Shown: positions 1 to 11,500 of the stretch, one piece after another
Layout of the letters: every line of letters begins with the position of its first letter
Numbering within the stretch: the stretch's first letter is position 1
Source: Stachybotrys elegans
Taxonomy: Eukaryota > Ascomycota > Sordariomycetes > Hypocreales > Stachybotryaceae
DNA: 64,000 nt
Assembly (NCBI GenBank): GCA_020746835.1
Contig: JAGPNK010000002.1
Location: forward strand, 2,108,001-2,172,000
Reading direction: 5' to 3'
Notes under the pieces: model-generated
Database searches by the model: none
The model's input: only the letters and a program-made list of their open reading frames with translations
What the model was told of the DNA's origin: nothing
Program-made: the position numbers and the translations under genes

Positions 1-1
1 C

Positions 2-319
2 GTCTTAACGCTCCTGTGGGCTTACTTACTTGACCTACCCCCTGCATCGTGGAGCGGTTTCCTCCAAGAAGGACCGGCTTCATGGACGCACTGGGCTACT
101 GCTCTGTTACATGGCGCCTTTTATCTTTTGATGGTTACCTGGCACATCTTGGCAGAGTTTATTGTGCCGCCAACCGACAAGCCTGACCTGTGGGTTGTTG
201 CCAATGTCGGAATTGGAGCTGTTGGCTTCTCTCTCTGCTATCTATGGTGTCTTTGGAGACTTGCGCAAGAAAGTCATATTCTGCCTACTCGAAGCAAGCC
301 CAAGTCGAAGACGCAGTAG
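2..319 (+). CDS. C-terminal fragment of a multi-pass membrane protein
   Basis: The frame is open from the window edge to a TAG at 317-319, giving the last 105 residues of a protein whose start lies outside. It shows three hydrophobic stretches, roughly residues 1-12, 33-52 and 67-88, separated by a short loop rich in Pro/Ser/Gly, and ends in a basic tail (KPKSKTQ) that would face the cytosol. Trp, Leu and Gly are enriched, as in polytopic membrane proteins. A fragment of a Pyr4-like integral membrane cyclase or another small fungal membrane protein is possible, but I recognise no diagnostic motif and do not assign a family. Confidence 0.6.
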   Translation, partial: VLTLLWAYLLDLPPASWSGFLQEGPASWTHWATALLHGAFYLLMVTWHILAEFIVPPTDKPDLWVVANVGIGAVGFSLCYLWCLWRLAQESHILPTRSKPKSKTQ

Positions 320-670
320 AGGGTTATACGGGAGGCAAGTCTCCATGGGAATTCGTCCCTTTTCATCAATATAATTTGGGGAAAATATCTCCTGTTGCTG
401 AAGGAGTGGGCTGGATCAGCACTCGATTATCTCGTTGGACGAGTTGGTGATGAGATTTGTGTATCGCCCTTAAGCTTCACAGGCATGGATACGGAAGATA
501 GGGATGGATGTGATTACATGGATTGGCCCTATCTGGCCCCTAACATATCTGCTTTCTCTACAGGAAACCTCGGCTCACAACTGGCCAGCCAGTCTTGGTA
601 GCAGAATACTCGGACCTGATCATCCTCTGCCCCATGGCCAGATGACACCTGGCACAATGCGACGTGGGTC
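320..670. other. Convergent intergenic region
   Basis: This stretch lies between two genes that end towards each other. It should hold both 3' untranslated regions. I see no ORF, repeat or RNA gene here. Confidence 0.5.
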
Positions 671-1594
671 TCAAGGCAAACGACCCAGGAACTTGTGTAT
701 GATAGAACGGAATGCATTTGCGACTCGGGCCCTGCGTCCCGGTGCCCCTTTGGGCTTCTTTTGGGGAATCTCTCGAGGGACCAGCCTTCTCTCGCGCTGA
801 GGGAACTGGAGCACACAGGTTAGCGGTGTACAATTGCAGACAAGCGGGTTGATCCCTACATGATATTGGACTTCACTCGCCTCAGGGATATCGACAAGAT
901 TGGTCGAGTAAGACGAGACGGAGCTGTACGTTCGAGGCGGGTTTAGACGAACGACCACAGCCGGCAAAGGGGTGGTGGATACACTGCCTTCGACTTGTGG
1001 TGGCCTTCTTTGATAACCATCCCGTGGCGGACCAAAAATCACATCGCCCGGTCCAAGAGCGTGGTCCTCCAGTAGCCGCATGCGATCGTCAATTGCTTCT
1101 AGTGGGATCGTTGCTGAATCACCCCTGATTATTGGAACCATTGTCGCTTGCTCCAGTGACAAGTCTGCCGATGGCGTAATGCTTGGTGATTGGCTCAACG
1201 ATGTGCAGTCGACGAATCCATTTGCTGGTTCGGCTGCATGGTGCACTGTGATGGAGATGTTCTCGTGGCTCTGTTCGCTGCGTCCATTGAGGACTTGGTC
1301 CTCGTCCTGCCGTATCGTCACGCTTGTCACTCGTACAGTTGACCGCCTGATGGCTGCTTGGCATGCGGCTCTGCTCTCAAGAGGTTCAGGGGCTGACGCC
1401 TCGTCTTGGTCCAGTGGGTGATTTTCGGGCATCATGATCCCAAGGGGGTTGTCCCTGGGTAACTGCACAGTTACGTGGATCTGCGATTGCGACATGGTTA
1501 CCGGGTTTGAAGGTACAGTATCTTCACCTCTGAACGAATGTTTTTGGCGTCGAGTTCCCAGAGGTACGTGAAAGCCCAAGTCCCGGAAGACCAT
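671..1594 (-). CDS. Hypothetical Ser/Pro-rich protein with basic C-terminus
   Basis: An ATG-started frame of 307 codons runs to a stop at 671. I do not recognise the family. The middle is polar and probably disordered; the last 25 residues are basic and could form an amphipathic helix (RVANAFRSIIHKFLGRL). A likely intron lies at 859-806: donor GTAGGG, acceptor CCAG and a perfect GCTAAC branch point about 15 nt before it. It is 54 nt long and stop-free, so splicing would give 289 residues and retention 307. A second Met at 1495 is an alternative start. Real coding status is likely but not certain, because no conserved domain supports it. Confidence 0.45.
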   Translation of the reverse strand: MVFRDLGFHVPLGTRRQKHSFRGEDTVPSNPVTMSQSQIHVTVQLPRDNPLGIMMPENHPLDQDEASAPEPLESRAACQAAIRRSTVRVTSVTIRQDEDQVLNGRSEQSHENISITVHHAAEPANGFVDCTSLSQSPSITPSADLSLEQATMVPIIRGDSATIPLEAIDDRMRLLEDHALGPGDVIFGPPRDGYQRRPPQVEGSVSTTPLPAVVVRLNPPRTYSSVSSYSTNLVDIPEASEVQYHVGINPLVCNCTPLTCVLQFPQRERRLVPREIPQKKPKGAPGRRARVANAFRSIIHKFLGRLP

Positions 1595-2268
1595 GGCGAG
1601 CGGGAGGATTTTAAAGAAGAGAGACGAGACTTTGATGGCCAGAGTTTTCCCCAGACCATGAACTTAGTTTTCATCAGGTGGTGATCTCGGAGTCCCAACA
1701 TGATTTATGGTTGCCTTCACACGGAGGAAGCCATGATATAAAGTATAGTGCAACCTTCAATGGACGACGGAGCTTTCAATCCAATGAACGCCCCCCATCG
1801 ACTACCAGGTCTTTTCATGTTGATGAATGCAAGCCACTCAGTACCTAATGTGAAGGGCCAGGGAGTGCCCTATGTATCAACATGCATGACCGATAGCATC
1901 CGAATCCTGTCCCTTGTTGGTGCCCAACCTAATGATGGTTCCATAGGACGTTGCCCACCAAAGGCTTCCGATGGTGTCCCTTCATCACCGCTCACCCATT
2001 TCGAGTGCAAAATCAACTCTATTTCGTCGACAAAGAGAGTAATATGTCTGTTGGCTAATCAGTTCTTAATTAGTCGTTTATGTGGTGAGGCCATGGACAG
2101 GAAGGATCAGCGGCCAATGAGTCACCCCGATCCAAACAGGTGGAACTCAAGTCCAACAATAATGATATAATGCGAATGGATCACCTTGGGAGCAGTTGTA
2201 AAAGGAATACTCAACCACAACTGTACATGTTGATTGGCCGTTCTCCCCATCAAGTCGCAACCCATACC
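1595..2268. promoter_or_regulatory. Divergent promoter region
   Basis: This is the space between the starts of the hypothetical gene (minus) and the methyltransferase (plus). A 140-codon open frame crosses it (1748-2170) but has no domain and overlaps the methyltransferase leader, so I treat it as chance. No TATA box stands out. Confidence 0.35.
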
Positions 2269-3129
2269 ATGGCTGCAATACTGAACGAGGTTCAGCGGAG
2301 TGACAAGTCTCAGTACGGGTCTGCTCAGCGCATGTACGCCGGCAGGGCCGGGGACTACGACGATTCCTGGCACCCGGATTACAGCCGTCGTTTTGTCGAT
2401 TTCATCGACATCAAGCCTGGAGAAAAGGTCCTATCGCTCGCCTGCGGTACCGGCCTCGATGCGATCCTCGCCGTCAGTCGAGTGGGTGACCAAGGATTCG
2501 TGGTCGGCGTCGATGCGACAAAGGAGATGCTGGATAAGGCTCGGGAGAAGCAAGATGCGAATCCTGTTCTGCAGAAGCACCTCAAGCTTCTTCAACATGA
2601 TGTCTGTGATTTGGACGGGTGTCTGGAACCCGAGAAGGGCACTTTCGACCTGATCATATGCTCCAATGCCTTTGTCCTTTTCGAGAGACCAGATGCCGTT
2701 GTTGCTCACTGGAAGGACTATCTCAAGCCTGGCGGCAGAATGGCAATCGACATAACACACGAGTACAACCTCCACACAGGAATTCTGCTCGAGAGGGTCG
2801 CTCACAGGCTTGGGGTCCATTGCCCCTTCTTTCGTAGCTGGATTACTGACAAGGATTCGTTCAAGAGGATTCTCGAACAACAGGGCATGGTGGTGGATCA
2901 GGTCGAGGTTCTGGAGAAGGAGGGAAAAGGTACGGCCTATCTGGACCGTTCCGAGGTAGACGAGAGGTTTGACTTCATTCTGAACTCTCCTATGCTTGCC
3001 ACAATGGCCACACAGGAATTCAAGGTTAGAGGGCGCCCAATATTTCGCGAGGAATGGGAGGCGGCCTCGGTCGATGGGAAGCTTGAGATGACAGATCAAC
3101 TGTATGTCTACATCGCTCGAAAGCCCTAA
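2269..3129 (+). CDS. Class I SAM-dependent methyltransferase (type 11 domain)
   Basis: Single-exon gene of 286 residues. I start it at the ATG at 2269 (MAAILNEVQRSD) rather than at an earlier in-frame non-ATG codon. The Rossmann fold is clear. Motif I is VLSLACGTGLDAI at about residues 58-70, followed by the acidic strand end GVDATKEML, then FDLIICSNAFVLFE (motif IV region) and LKPGGRMAID (motif VI region). The C-terminal half probably forms the substrate cap. The substrate cannot be read from the sequence; the family methylates small molecules such as quinones and secondary metabolites. It ends 33 bp from the convergent HAD gene. Confidence 0.85.
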   Translation: MAAILNEVQRSDKSQYGSAQRMYAGRAGDYDDSWHPDYSRRFVDFIDIKPGEKVLSLACGTGLDAILAVSRVGDQGFVVGVDATKEMLDKAREKQDANPVLQKHLKLLQHDVCDLDGCLEPEKGTFDLIICSNAFVLFERPDAVVAHWKDYLKPGGRMAIDITHEYNLHTGILLERVAHRLGVHCPFFRSWITDKDSFKRILEQQGMVVDQVEVLEKEGKGTAYLDRSEVDERFDFILNSPMLATMATQEFKVRGRPIFREEWEAASVDGKLEMTDQLYVYIARKP

Positions 3130-3162
3130 CTACTGGCGCGGCAGCTCTGTCATGATAGACAT

Positions 3163-4120
3163 TCACATCTTGGCTTTGGAACCTCCAAGCTGAGGCTTGA
3201 TGGGATTCTTTGGGTGGCCGCCCTCCAACTGCAGCCCAGTTACTCTCTCGAGCTCCTCAACTGCCTCGTATGCCCTGCCCAGGTTTACCTTGAGCGTCCT
3301 GAACCCCTGATTCCGGGCTTCTTTAAGGTTCTCGCCTATGTCATCCAGGAATAGGATGTCCTGCGGCTTTACGCCAGCGTCCCAGCCCTTCCCCGTTGCC
3401 CTGGCTTCGTGCGCATGGCTCTTTGCGAAGCTGTCCACTTCGCGTAGCGCGTACTGATACATTCTAGGATCGGGCTTACGGATCCCCACATGTGCCGACG
3501 AGACGAACACGTCGAATATTGACTTGACGGGATTGCCGAAAGAACCCTCCGTGTGAAACCTGTGTCCGGGAGGAAAGATGACGGTGTTGCTCAGAGCCGC
3601 CAGAATATAATGCCCGCTCGCCTTGAGTTTCTGAAGCGCTGGATACATCCAGGGGTCGGGAAAGCTGGAATGATACATCATCTCGTGGAACAGCCAGTCG
3701 CCATCTATGCTCGGAACTGGTGGAGTTTGGGCTGGTAGCCCCGGGTTCTTTGATCTCTCTCTACTGTAGAAGGCTCTCCACCTGTCTGGGTCGTGGAGGT
3801 CGTGATTGAAGCCCTTGATGAAGTCTTGGTCAAGGGCGATCTCGCCTCTCTCGAGTTTATGCCAGTAGCCGTTTGGCGATGTCTTGGAGAGGGAGTAATT
3901 AACCCATCCTGGTGGGATCCCCAGGCTGAGCTCGTAGTCTAATATTGCCTGAAAGGGAGATTGGACCTATACCGATTCACCCATCAGCTTGGATAGGCGA
4001 CGGGCAGGGAACCCTTTTGCGAGCTGTCCAAGGGATGACGACGACTTGCAGAAGCTGACTTACACAGACACCGCCAATGTCGAACAAGAGGACCTTCGGC
4101 TTACGAGGCTCCACGGACAT
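3163..4120 (-). CDS. HAD-superfamily hydrolase (epoxide-hydrolase N-domain / ACAD10 type)
   Basis: Two exons, 4120-4064 and 3966-3163, joined by a 97-nt intron (donor GTAAGT, acceptor TATAG) give 286 residues. Motif I is LLFDIGGVC with nucleophile Asp14; the usual second Asp of DxD is Gly, as in the DxGGV subgroup. Motif II is LSN, motif III is the KPDPRMY lysine, and motif IV is FLDDIGENLKEA, which binds magnesium. A helical cap insert lies between motifs I and II. This subgroup includes the phosphatase domain of soluble epoxide hydrolases and sugar-phosphate phosphatases; the substrate here is unknown. The first exon codes for only 19 residues. Confidence 0.85.
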
Positions 4121-4638
4121 CTCGCTCTCTCGGCTTTAGCCCTTCGCTGCTGCTATGCTTCCTGGGCGGGCTCGGACAATAAACGAGCAGTGAGCTTTAA
4201 AGACGTCGATCTTGAGGTACATGAAGAATTGGAACGTGCGCGTATCGGAATTGACTTCAAGTTGCGCTCGACAGCGAACCTGGTTGGCGCTCACAGCCGA
4301 TGTACCTCGGCATCATTTAGCCTGCGAGGAGGTACGCCTCACCCTCTCCAGCCACAGCTTCTTGCCAGCTACAAACGAACGCCCAAGGTGGCGGGGGCAA
4401 CGACCATAGTACCCACCTGCTTATCTTATCGAAACATGATCATGTGACTCGTGACCAACCCTGGTACGACTCGTCCCCAACCCGATTTCAGATTTCACGG
4501 CAGGTGGGGCCACGAGCCACTACGGGCCTGGTATTAGGGTTAGAAAAATATCCCCCACCAGAAATCTGAGAAATTCCATCTTCATCATCATCAACTTCAA
4601 TTCCAACCGCAAAGCCGTCGTTGGGTATTACAGTCAAG
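4121..4638. promoter_or_regulatory. Divergent promoter between HAD hydrolase and RPL5
   Basis: About 520 bp separate the two start codons. The RPL5-proximal half carries a telomere-repeat-like element (listed separately). A 152-codon open frame here on the plus strand is not supported by any domain. Confidence 0.45.
4533..4543 (+). promoter_or_regulatory. Telo-box-like element upstream of RPL5
   Basis: The sequence ATTAGGGTTAG lies about 100 bp before the RPL5 start codon. TTAGGG-type boxes bound by Tbf1-like factors are established in promoters of ribosomal-protein genes in several fungi. Here position and sequence fit that role; binding is inferred. Confidence 0.5.
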
Positions 4639-5761
4639 ATGGTAAGCTAGGCCTATCACGAGGAAACCCCCATTGGGGGCTTTCTTGAACACCCCCGGCA
4701 GAAATGCCATTTTGCTCGTACTGGAAGAGTCACCGCAAGATGCTTCGAACACAAACGAGCACGTTTGAAGCGCAAATTGCTGACTCGAGGATTCATCACA
4801 GCCTTTCCACAAGCTGGTGAAGAACAACGCCTACTTCAGGTAAGAAGCCCTGTGCCGCAATCGTCGAGCGATACTGACCGTGAACTCCAGTCGCTACCAG
4901 ACGAAGTACAAGCGCAGACGTCAGGGCAAGACCGACTACTACGCCCGCAAGCGCCTCATCACCCAGGCCAAGAACAAGTACAATGCGCCCAAGTACCGCC
5001 TCGTCGTCCGCTTCTCCAACAAGGACATCATCATGCAGATCGTGAGCTCCGAGATCAGCGGTGACAAGGTCTTCGTCTCCGCCTACTCCCACGAGCTCCG
5101 CGCCTACGGCATTGAGCACGGTCTCACCAACTGGGCCGCCGCCTACGCCACCGGTCTCCTGATCGCCCGCCGCGCCCTCAAGAAGCTCGGCCTTGACGAG
5201 GCTTTCACCGGTGTTGAGGAGCCTGATGGCGAGTTCACCCTGACCGAGGCCGCCGAGGTCGACGGTGAGGAGCGCCGCCCCTTCAAGGCCTTCCTTGACG
5301 TTGGTCTTACCCGCACCTCCACCGGTGCCCGTGTCTTTGGTGCCATGAAGGGTGCCTCTGACGGTGGTATCCTGATCCCCCACTCCGAGAAGCGATTCCC
5401 CGGCTACGACATGGAGTCCAAGGAGCTGGATGCCGAGACCCTCCGCAAGTACATCTTCGGTGGTCACGTCGCCGAGTACATGGAGACTCTGGCCGACGAC
5501 GATGAGGAGCGCTACAAGTCTCAGTTCCAGGGCTACATCGATGATGACATCGAGGCTGACGGTCTTGAGGACCTCTACTCCGAGGCCCACGCCGCCATCC
5601 GTGAGGACCCCTTCAAGAAGTACACCAGCGACGCCCCCAAGAAGACCAAGGAGGAGTGGAAGGCCGAGTCCCTGAAGTACAGGGACCAGAAGAGCAGCAA
5701 GGCCGAGAAGCAGAAGCGTGTGCAGGAGAAGATCCAGCAGATTCTGGCTGATGACGAGTAA
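4639..5761 (+). CDS. RPL5: 60S ribosomal protein L5 (uL18)
   Basis: Three exons: 4639-4641 (only the ATG), 4802-4839 and 4891-5761, giving 303 residues, the normal length for eukaryotic L5. The N-terminus reads [19 protein letters not shown], followed by [15 protein letters not shown] and [16 protein letters not shown], all hallmarks of uL18. The protein binds 5S rRNA with L11 and is assembled into the large subunit in the nucleolus. Codon choice is strongly biased to C-ending codons, as expected for a highly expressed gene. The start exon carries the initiation codon alone, so translation initiation depends on splicing of the first intron (4642-4801). Confidence 0.97.
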
Positions 5762-8564
5762 ATATGCTAGCGGTTTGCAACTGCTGGTGGGTTTTGGCTT
5801 GGTATCGGAGTTAGGCAAGGGAAAGAAAGGTCTTTGATACGGTTATGAATCCGAATGAAAACATGCCTTCCAAGCCTAGTTCACTGTGCACTATTCCATG
5901 CTAGGAGTGAGGTTTATTAACATGCCCTCGTGACCGGAGATGCATTTAAGGCGTCGGCTGGGACCCCTCACCCCCTCACCCCCTCTTCCTCCAACTCGAT
6001 GAGAATCACACTTGGATGTTTGCAACAAGTAGGGATGGATTCCTCTGCGTCGGATGGCTAGCGTAGTGCCCTCTGGCTCTGAAGCTGTGCTGTGGATGCT
6101 TGATAATCGCCGGGCAGTGACAAAGTGTAATATTTTTTTTTTGTGCCGAATTCGCGAATCTATCTTTGCAAACCCTCTCGCGATGGCGCTATTCTATTTG
6201 TGGTGGCATGATTTTTTTGGTGCGCCGAACCCGGGCCATTGATAGGTCCAGCCTACTAAATGGAGTGAGGGCCAATGCTCACTGCTGAGCAGGTTTCGCT
6301 AGCTCCTTGTCAAGGAAGTGATCGGCTATTCCTGATGATGCAGACAACAGGAGCAGACACAGATGAGGTTGTGCAATTGATGGTATGAGAGAAATTGAGT
6401 GCGGTAATCTACAGTCTGTGCCTCGTGACGGCAGCCGTTACTACGCAGATGTTATACTCTATCTACTGTGCCTGGTGTTCTCGGGTCGGGTGGCCCGTCC
6501 GTGGATGCATCGTGCCGAATGACGATGCGGCACAGATGTGGCGGCGTCGAGCTTCCAACAGATCATCTAAGCATGTGCACCGGTAACTCGGGCGCGAGGG
6601 AATGGAAGGAATGAAACAAAAGCCCAGGCTGCCCGTGTTCTGTTTTGCTGGTTCCTCCTGGGGAAAGCCGGTCATGCTGTGGGAACCGCCACAGAGGATA
6701 TCGTGCAAGGCAGTGAAAGATGAAACATGGAGAAATGTGCCGAAGCCGACACGGATTTAGAATGTGCGAAAGCTTGGACTGCTGCTTGTGGCTTGGGGCT
6801 CGCGTTAACCAATCATCATGTCAGACTACTAACTTCACTCAGCCCCAAGGATGGTGAAGGGACAAGCTTAACTTGATACAGGATGATGGCTCCAGTGGTA
6901 GAGTTTAGCCAAAACTTTGGGATCCTTGGGGGCGAAGCTGTTCCAAGGCAGGTTATGTGCTAGAAGGCATGGATGGATAAGACGAGAGGCAGGGGCAGGA
7001 CCAAGACAAGACCTTATTCCTCGGTCAGCTGAGTGCGGAGTACATGGGATGGGCACTTGAGTGCACCTGTCACAATGGCTGGACTGGAGCAGTTCTGCAA
7101 ATCATCGAGTTTTGCATGGGACATGATCCAGGTGAGGTAATAGCTCAAAGTAACGATCAGCGGCATCAAGGTTTCTGTCAATGGAGGCAGCCGGCTGCGA
7201 AGCCCCGCGCCGTTGAGTTAGTAGGTCGGCCTGATAAGGCGAGGAAAGGCTAATGTGATGGAACGAAGTGCCTGACAGCGCACATGGGCCGGCGGATCCT
7301 GATCTAACGCCTACTCTATCTCGATAGCGTGCGACTGGTCTCGTCGATGGGGCAGGCCTTGGGGGAGAGAGGTCGAGGTCGAGGTATGTTGTGGTGGACT
7401 CTGAGGGTTCTGGAGAGGGTTGGTGGCCTTTGGCCTTTGCAGGAGCTAGGCCGTTCTGGAATCAAGCCACAAGGCCGGTCTCTGCTCCATGGCGAATGAG
7501 ACCCAACGATGCAAGAACCCTTGCTGGTTCATGCGGAGAGAGTTTGTTGTTCTCACCTCACTCAGGTCCATATTTCGAAGCTACTCCAGACTGGGAAGCA
7601 CCAGCAAGGCCATGCCCTGGCAGGGTGGCACTTGACCCCCGTCCGGCCGGAGGATAACTGGCGTGCTCATAATAACCTGTGGGAGTGGGAGTGGGAGCTG
7701 TGTCGTGTTGCGACTAAAATAACAGTCGGCAGTGGTATAAGCCAAGAGCAACGACGGTATTAAAGCTGTCGGCGATCCACCCGAGAAAAGAAGAGAGGCT
7801 GAGATCTGCTGAGGCATACCGAGTATACTTAGCCCGAATCTCTCTTTCTTACATCCATCTACTTGATCTTTGTTTCTTATTTCCTTCTTTTTCGTTTCTC
7901 CCTTTCCCCCCCTCGGCGGGGTTTTTTCTTTGCTGCAGCTTCCCTGGTTCATCGCTCGCTTTCGCCGCCCGCCGCCGTCGTCAGTGGTTCTTCGTCGTCC
8001 CATTCTTGCCCCACAGAGCACACGCGCGCAACACGTGAGGTTGCAGTACCACGGCCACGCCAAACCTTGAGCTCTCGGGCTGGGGGCTGGATTCGATTGG
8101 AACATACCTGGGCATCGGGGCTGCCCGCTGCTAGTTCACATCATTTCGAGGCTTTGCTGGAAGGCGTCGTTTCCCACGCGGGCAGAGCCCAGAGGCGGCA
8201 GCCTTTCCTGGATCCTCATTATACGACCTGCTGCTCCCTTGCTTCTCTCCCTCTTCCTCTTCCTCTTCCTCTTTTGTTTCCGATTACCATTCCGCTTCGA
8301 CCACACAGCACAACGTCACATCCCCGTCCCGCCTTTTCTTCTTGTTGGCCTGGGCCAGGGTTCACTGTCGGGGAAGCAAGACAAAAACCCCTTACGGCGT
8401 GCATGTACCTGTACTTGGACTGCTGAATGACGACAGGCCGGCGATCAAGCACACGAGCACCGCCCGCCAGCCACCACTACAGTACTCGGTACCACCACCA
8501 CAGCGCTACTGCACTACGACCCTCCGCTGAATTTCCCCGCTAAAACGCACCGACTAGCCTCAAA
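5762..8564. other. Long intergenic region and probable leader of the LRR gene
   Basis: 2.8 kb without a convincing gene. The first part should hold the RPL5 3' end. From about 7,840 to 8,560 the plus strand becomes CT-rich (CTTCCTCTTCC-type tracts), typical of transcription-start and leader regions in filamentous fungi. Open frames here (up to 187 codons) are low-complexity Ser/Pro/Arg translations of those tracts. Confidence 0.45.
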
Positions 8565-11500
8565 ATGGCGTCCCTTGCCCTCGGCCAGTACATTCGCCCA
8601 TCGACTGATCAGCAAGAGTCGATGGAGTTGCCTTCGACCATAAACTACTTCACCGTCCAGCAGGAGCTGCTGCTTCGTCTCGCAAAGCTCCCCCTCGCAT
8701 CCTCGTGCCACTCGCAAGCCCGAGAGTCCAAGTCCTATGTCACCGTCCCCCTCTCCTCCCAGCGGCCTCTGTCTCGCAGCTACACCACCATGGAGCAGGT
8801 CCATGGCATTGACGTTAGCTGGATGACCCACGGCAATTCCAAAGGTTAGTACTTGTCCTGGTACCTCGAGCTGTCACTGAGGTCCAGCCTTCTTTGCCTC
8901 CTCCCCTCTGTCTCACCCGCTCACCCTCTCACCCTCTCTACCTACCCTGACCTCATACCCTGTCCTCCGCCTATCCTTACCTACATACCCTGTCCATGAA
9001 TGAACCGCCTACATACTAGGCCAGGACACAACCCCCTCCCATCCCATCTTCACTATAGTACCGCCACCACGCTCGTGACCATCCGTCGTTGCCGGCGAGC
9101 TCTCCCTTTTCCAAATTACCTCTTTCTTCTTCCTCTTCTCCTCCTGCTCCTTCTTTCCCTCCAATCATGTTCTGAGCACCATGCAACGGCGTCTTTGCTG
9201 CCACCATAGCCAATTCGGACCCTTGATTATTCACCGTAGCTGACAAAAACCCTCTTAGACCGGGTAAGTCGATCTTCATCGCCAGCCAGGACACCCGCCT
9301 ACGCCCGACCTCGCACGGTCTCCGACGCAAGCAGCGCATCCCTCTCCAGCTCTCCTCCCTCCACAGGCAGCATGCAGAATGGCCAGCATACCGATATCCC
9401 CAGATCCTCCAGCCCTACGCCATCCAGTGTCTCTAAGCGCCTCTCGAGGTCAGGCTCAATAGACAGGCCTAGCCCATCACCCCAGCCGCGTGAGCGCAAG
9501 GGCTCATGGCTCTCCAACATCTCCTCCAAATTCTCCACGAGCTCGCCTCCTGCTAGCCCTGTGCCAGTTCAGCAGGAGCCGCGCACAAATTCTCCGCCCT
9601 CAGTTCGCGAAGATGAGATCCCTGTTCCTAGGCTTGCGCCCAACAAGAATGCAGTTCTCCAGCACGCCACCAGACATGAGGGAGATGCTCCCTATACCCC
9701 GGCGCCGCCCAAGAATGGTCAAGCGGGTCTCTTTGGGGTTCTTCGACGCCTCTCTTCATCCAACGGCAGCAAATTCGGCCACGGTTTGGTGGAGCGCAAG
9801 GTGCTCAACGTCGATCGCCACCGTGAGAGGTGCCCCATAATGGAGCTCAACGGAGCCAAACTCAAGCGCGTTGCATTCTGCGTTGATGTCGAGATTGCGC
9901 CTCAGCCCAAGTACCCCGAGCCTCGCGCACGTTCTAGGTCCCGAAGTGCCGATCAGGCTCCGTATCGCGCCATGACCGAGAAGGGTGAGGCAGATGCGCT
10001 TAAGAGCCCCAAGCTCGCCGAGGAGCACAAGGAGACCGAGGGCGTCAGTACGACTGGCGAGCCTCTCTCCAAGGAGCCAGAGCAAGAGGGAGCTGCATCG
10101 ACTGTCGAGCTCGCCAAGCCTGAAACCGACAAGTCGACTTCTCAAGATCAGCCCCAAGAGAAAGACACGACCAGGAAGAAGGAAAAGAAGAAGCGCAGCG
10201 AAGAGGAGCGCAAGGCCCGGAAAGAAAAGAAGCGCAAGCTCGCTGAATCCAATGGGTTCATCCCCATGGAGATTCATTACGATACCACCGACTCTTCGGA
10301 AGCCGACGGCGCCACCAAGACCTTTTCCGCCGCCGACCCTGTCCGTATTTACCGACGCTGCTGCCAGTTGCGTGAAGGTCCTATTCTGAAGAAGATCACG
10401 GAGCAATTGCTCGACAGCTCCAACTTCTCTGAAACAACGGGCATGGTCCACAAGCTTGACCTGACTGATTATCGTATGGAGCTTCCTGACCTGATCACCC
10501 TTGGCGATTACCTGGCTGTTGTCCCTATCCGGGAGGTCGTTCTCGAGAATGCCGGCCTGAGCGACGAGGGTCTTCGCGTTATCCTCGCGGGACTGCTCGC
10601 CGCCAGACGCTCAGAACCTGCCCGCCGCAAGCCCAAGCATGAGCTCGAGGAACAGGGCGGCGTCATTGAGCGGCTCGTTTTGAAGAATAACAAGATCGGC
10701 CCTGATGGCTGGAAGCACCTATCCCTCTTCCTTTACATGTGCCGATCGCTCAAGCACCTCGACATCTCCAGCATCCCGTTTCCTCGACAGACTGCCGTCC
10801 CCAAGTCTTGCAGCGCCTTAAACATCCCTCGCTCCATAGCGGACGTCCTCTCCAAATCTATTGCAGAGCGCTTGGGTGGAGCGAACCTGGAGCTCTTGAA
10901 CCTGGGAGACGCGGAGCTGAGTATGGAGCAACTGGGTACCATCGTGGATGGTGTTATCCTTTGTGGCATTCCTAGGCTCGGACTTGGAAATAACTACCTT
11001 GACCACCAAGGTGTTGCTCATGTAGCACGATACTTGGCGACGGGCAAATGCGAGGGTATCGATCTGGGTGGCAATGACCTTCGGGAGCACCTGGGCACCA
11101 TTGCTGCGTCCATCAAGGAGACGGACAAGTTGTGGGCCATGAGCTTGGCGGACTGCAACTTGACTCCATCCTCGCTGTGCAAGATCATCCCCATCCTGTC
11201 AAAACTCAACGACTTCCGCTTCATTGATCTGTCACACAACGTCGAACTCTTCCAAGCCGATCAGAGTGCGGTTGGGCTTCTCCGAAGGTAAGCATCTGCT
11301 GAGTGTCCACTGTGTGCAACTCGATACTGATCTTTTCTGTTTCTGTAGATACCTGCCGAAGATGCAGCACCTCAAGAGAATTCACCTCCAGAACGTAAAC
11401 ATGTCGGCAGAGGACGCTATTGCGCTCAGCGAGGTGCTTCCCGAAGTGTGCAACCTCGCCCACATCAACTTGCTGGGCAACCAACGTTTGTCACAGCTGG

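Noticed and set aside
1748..2170. 140-codon plus-strand frame before the methyltransferase
   Set aside because: No ATG in good context at its start, no domain, and it overlaps the leader of the methyltransferase gene.
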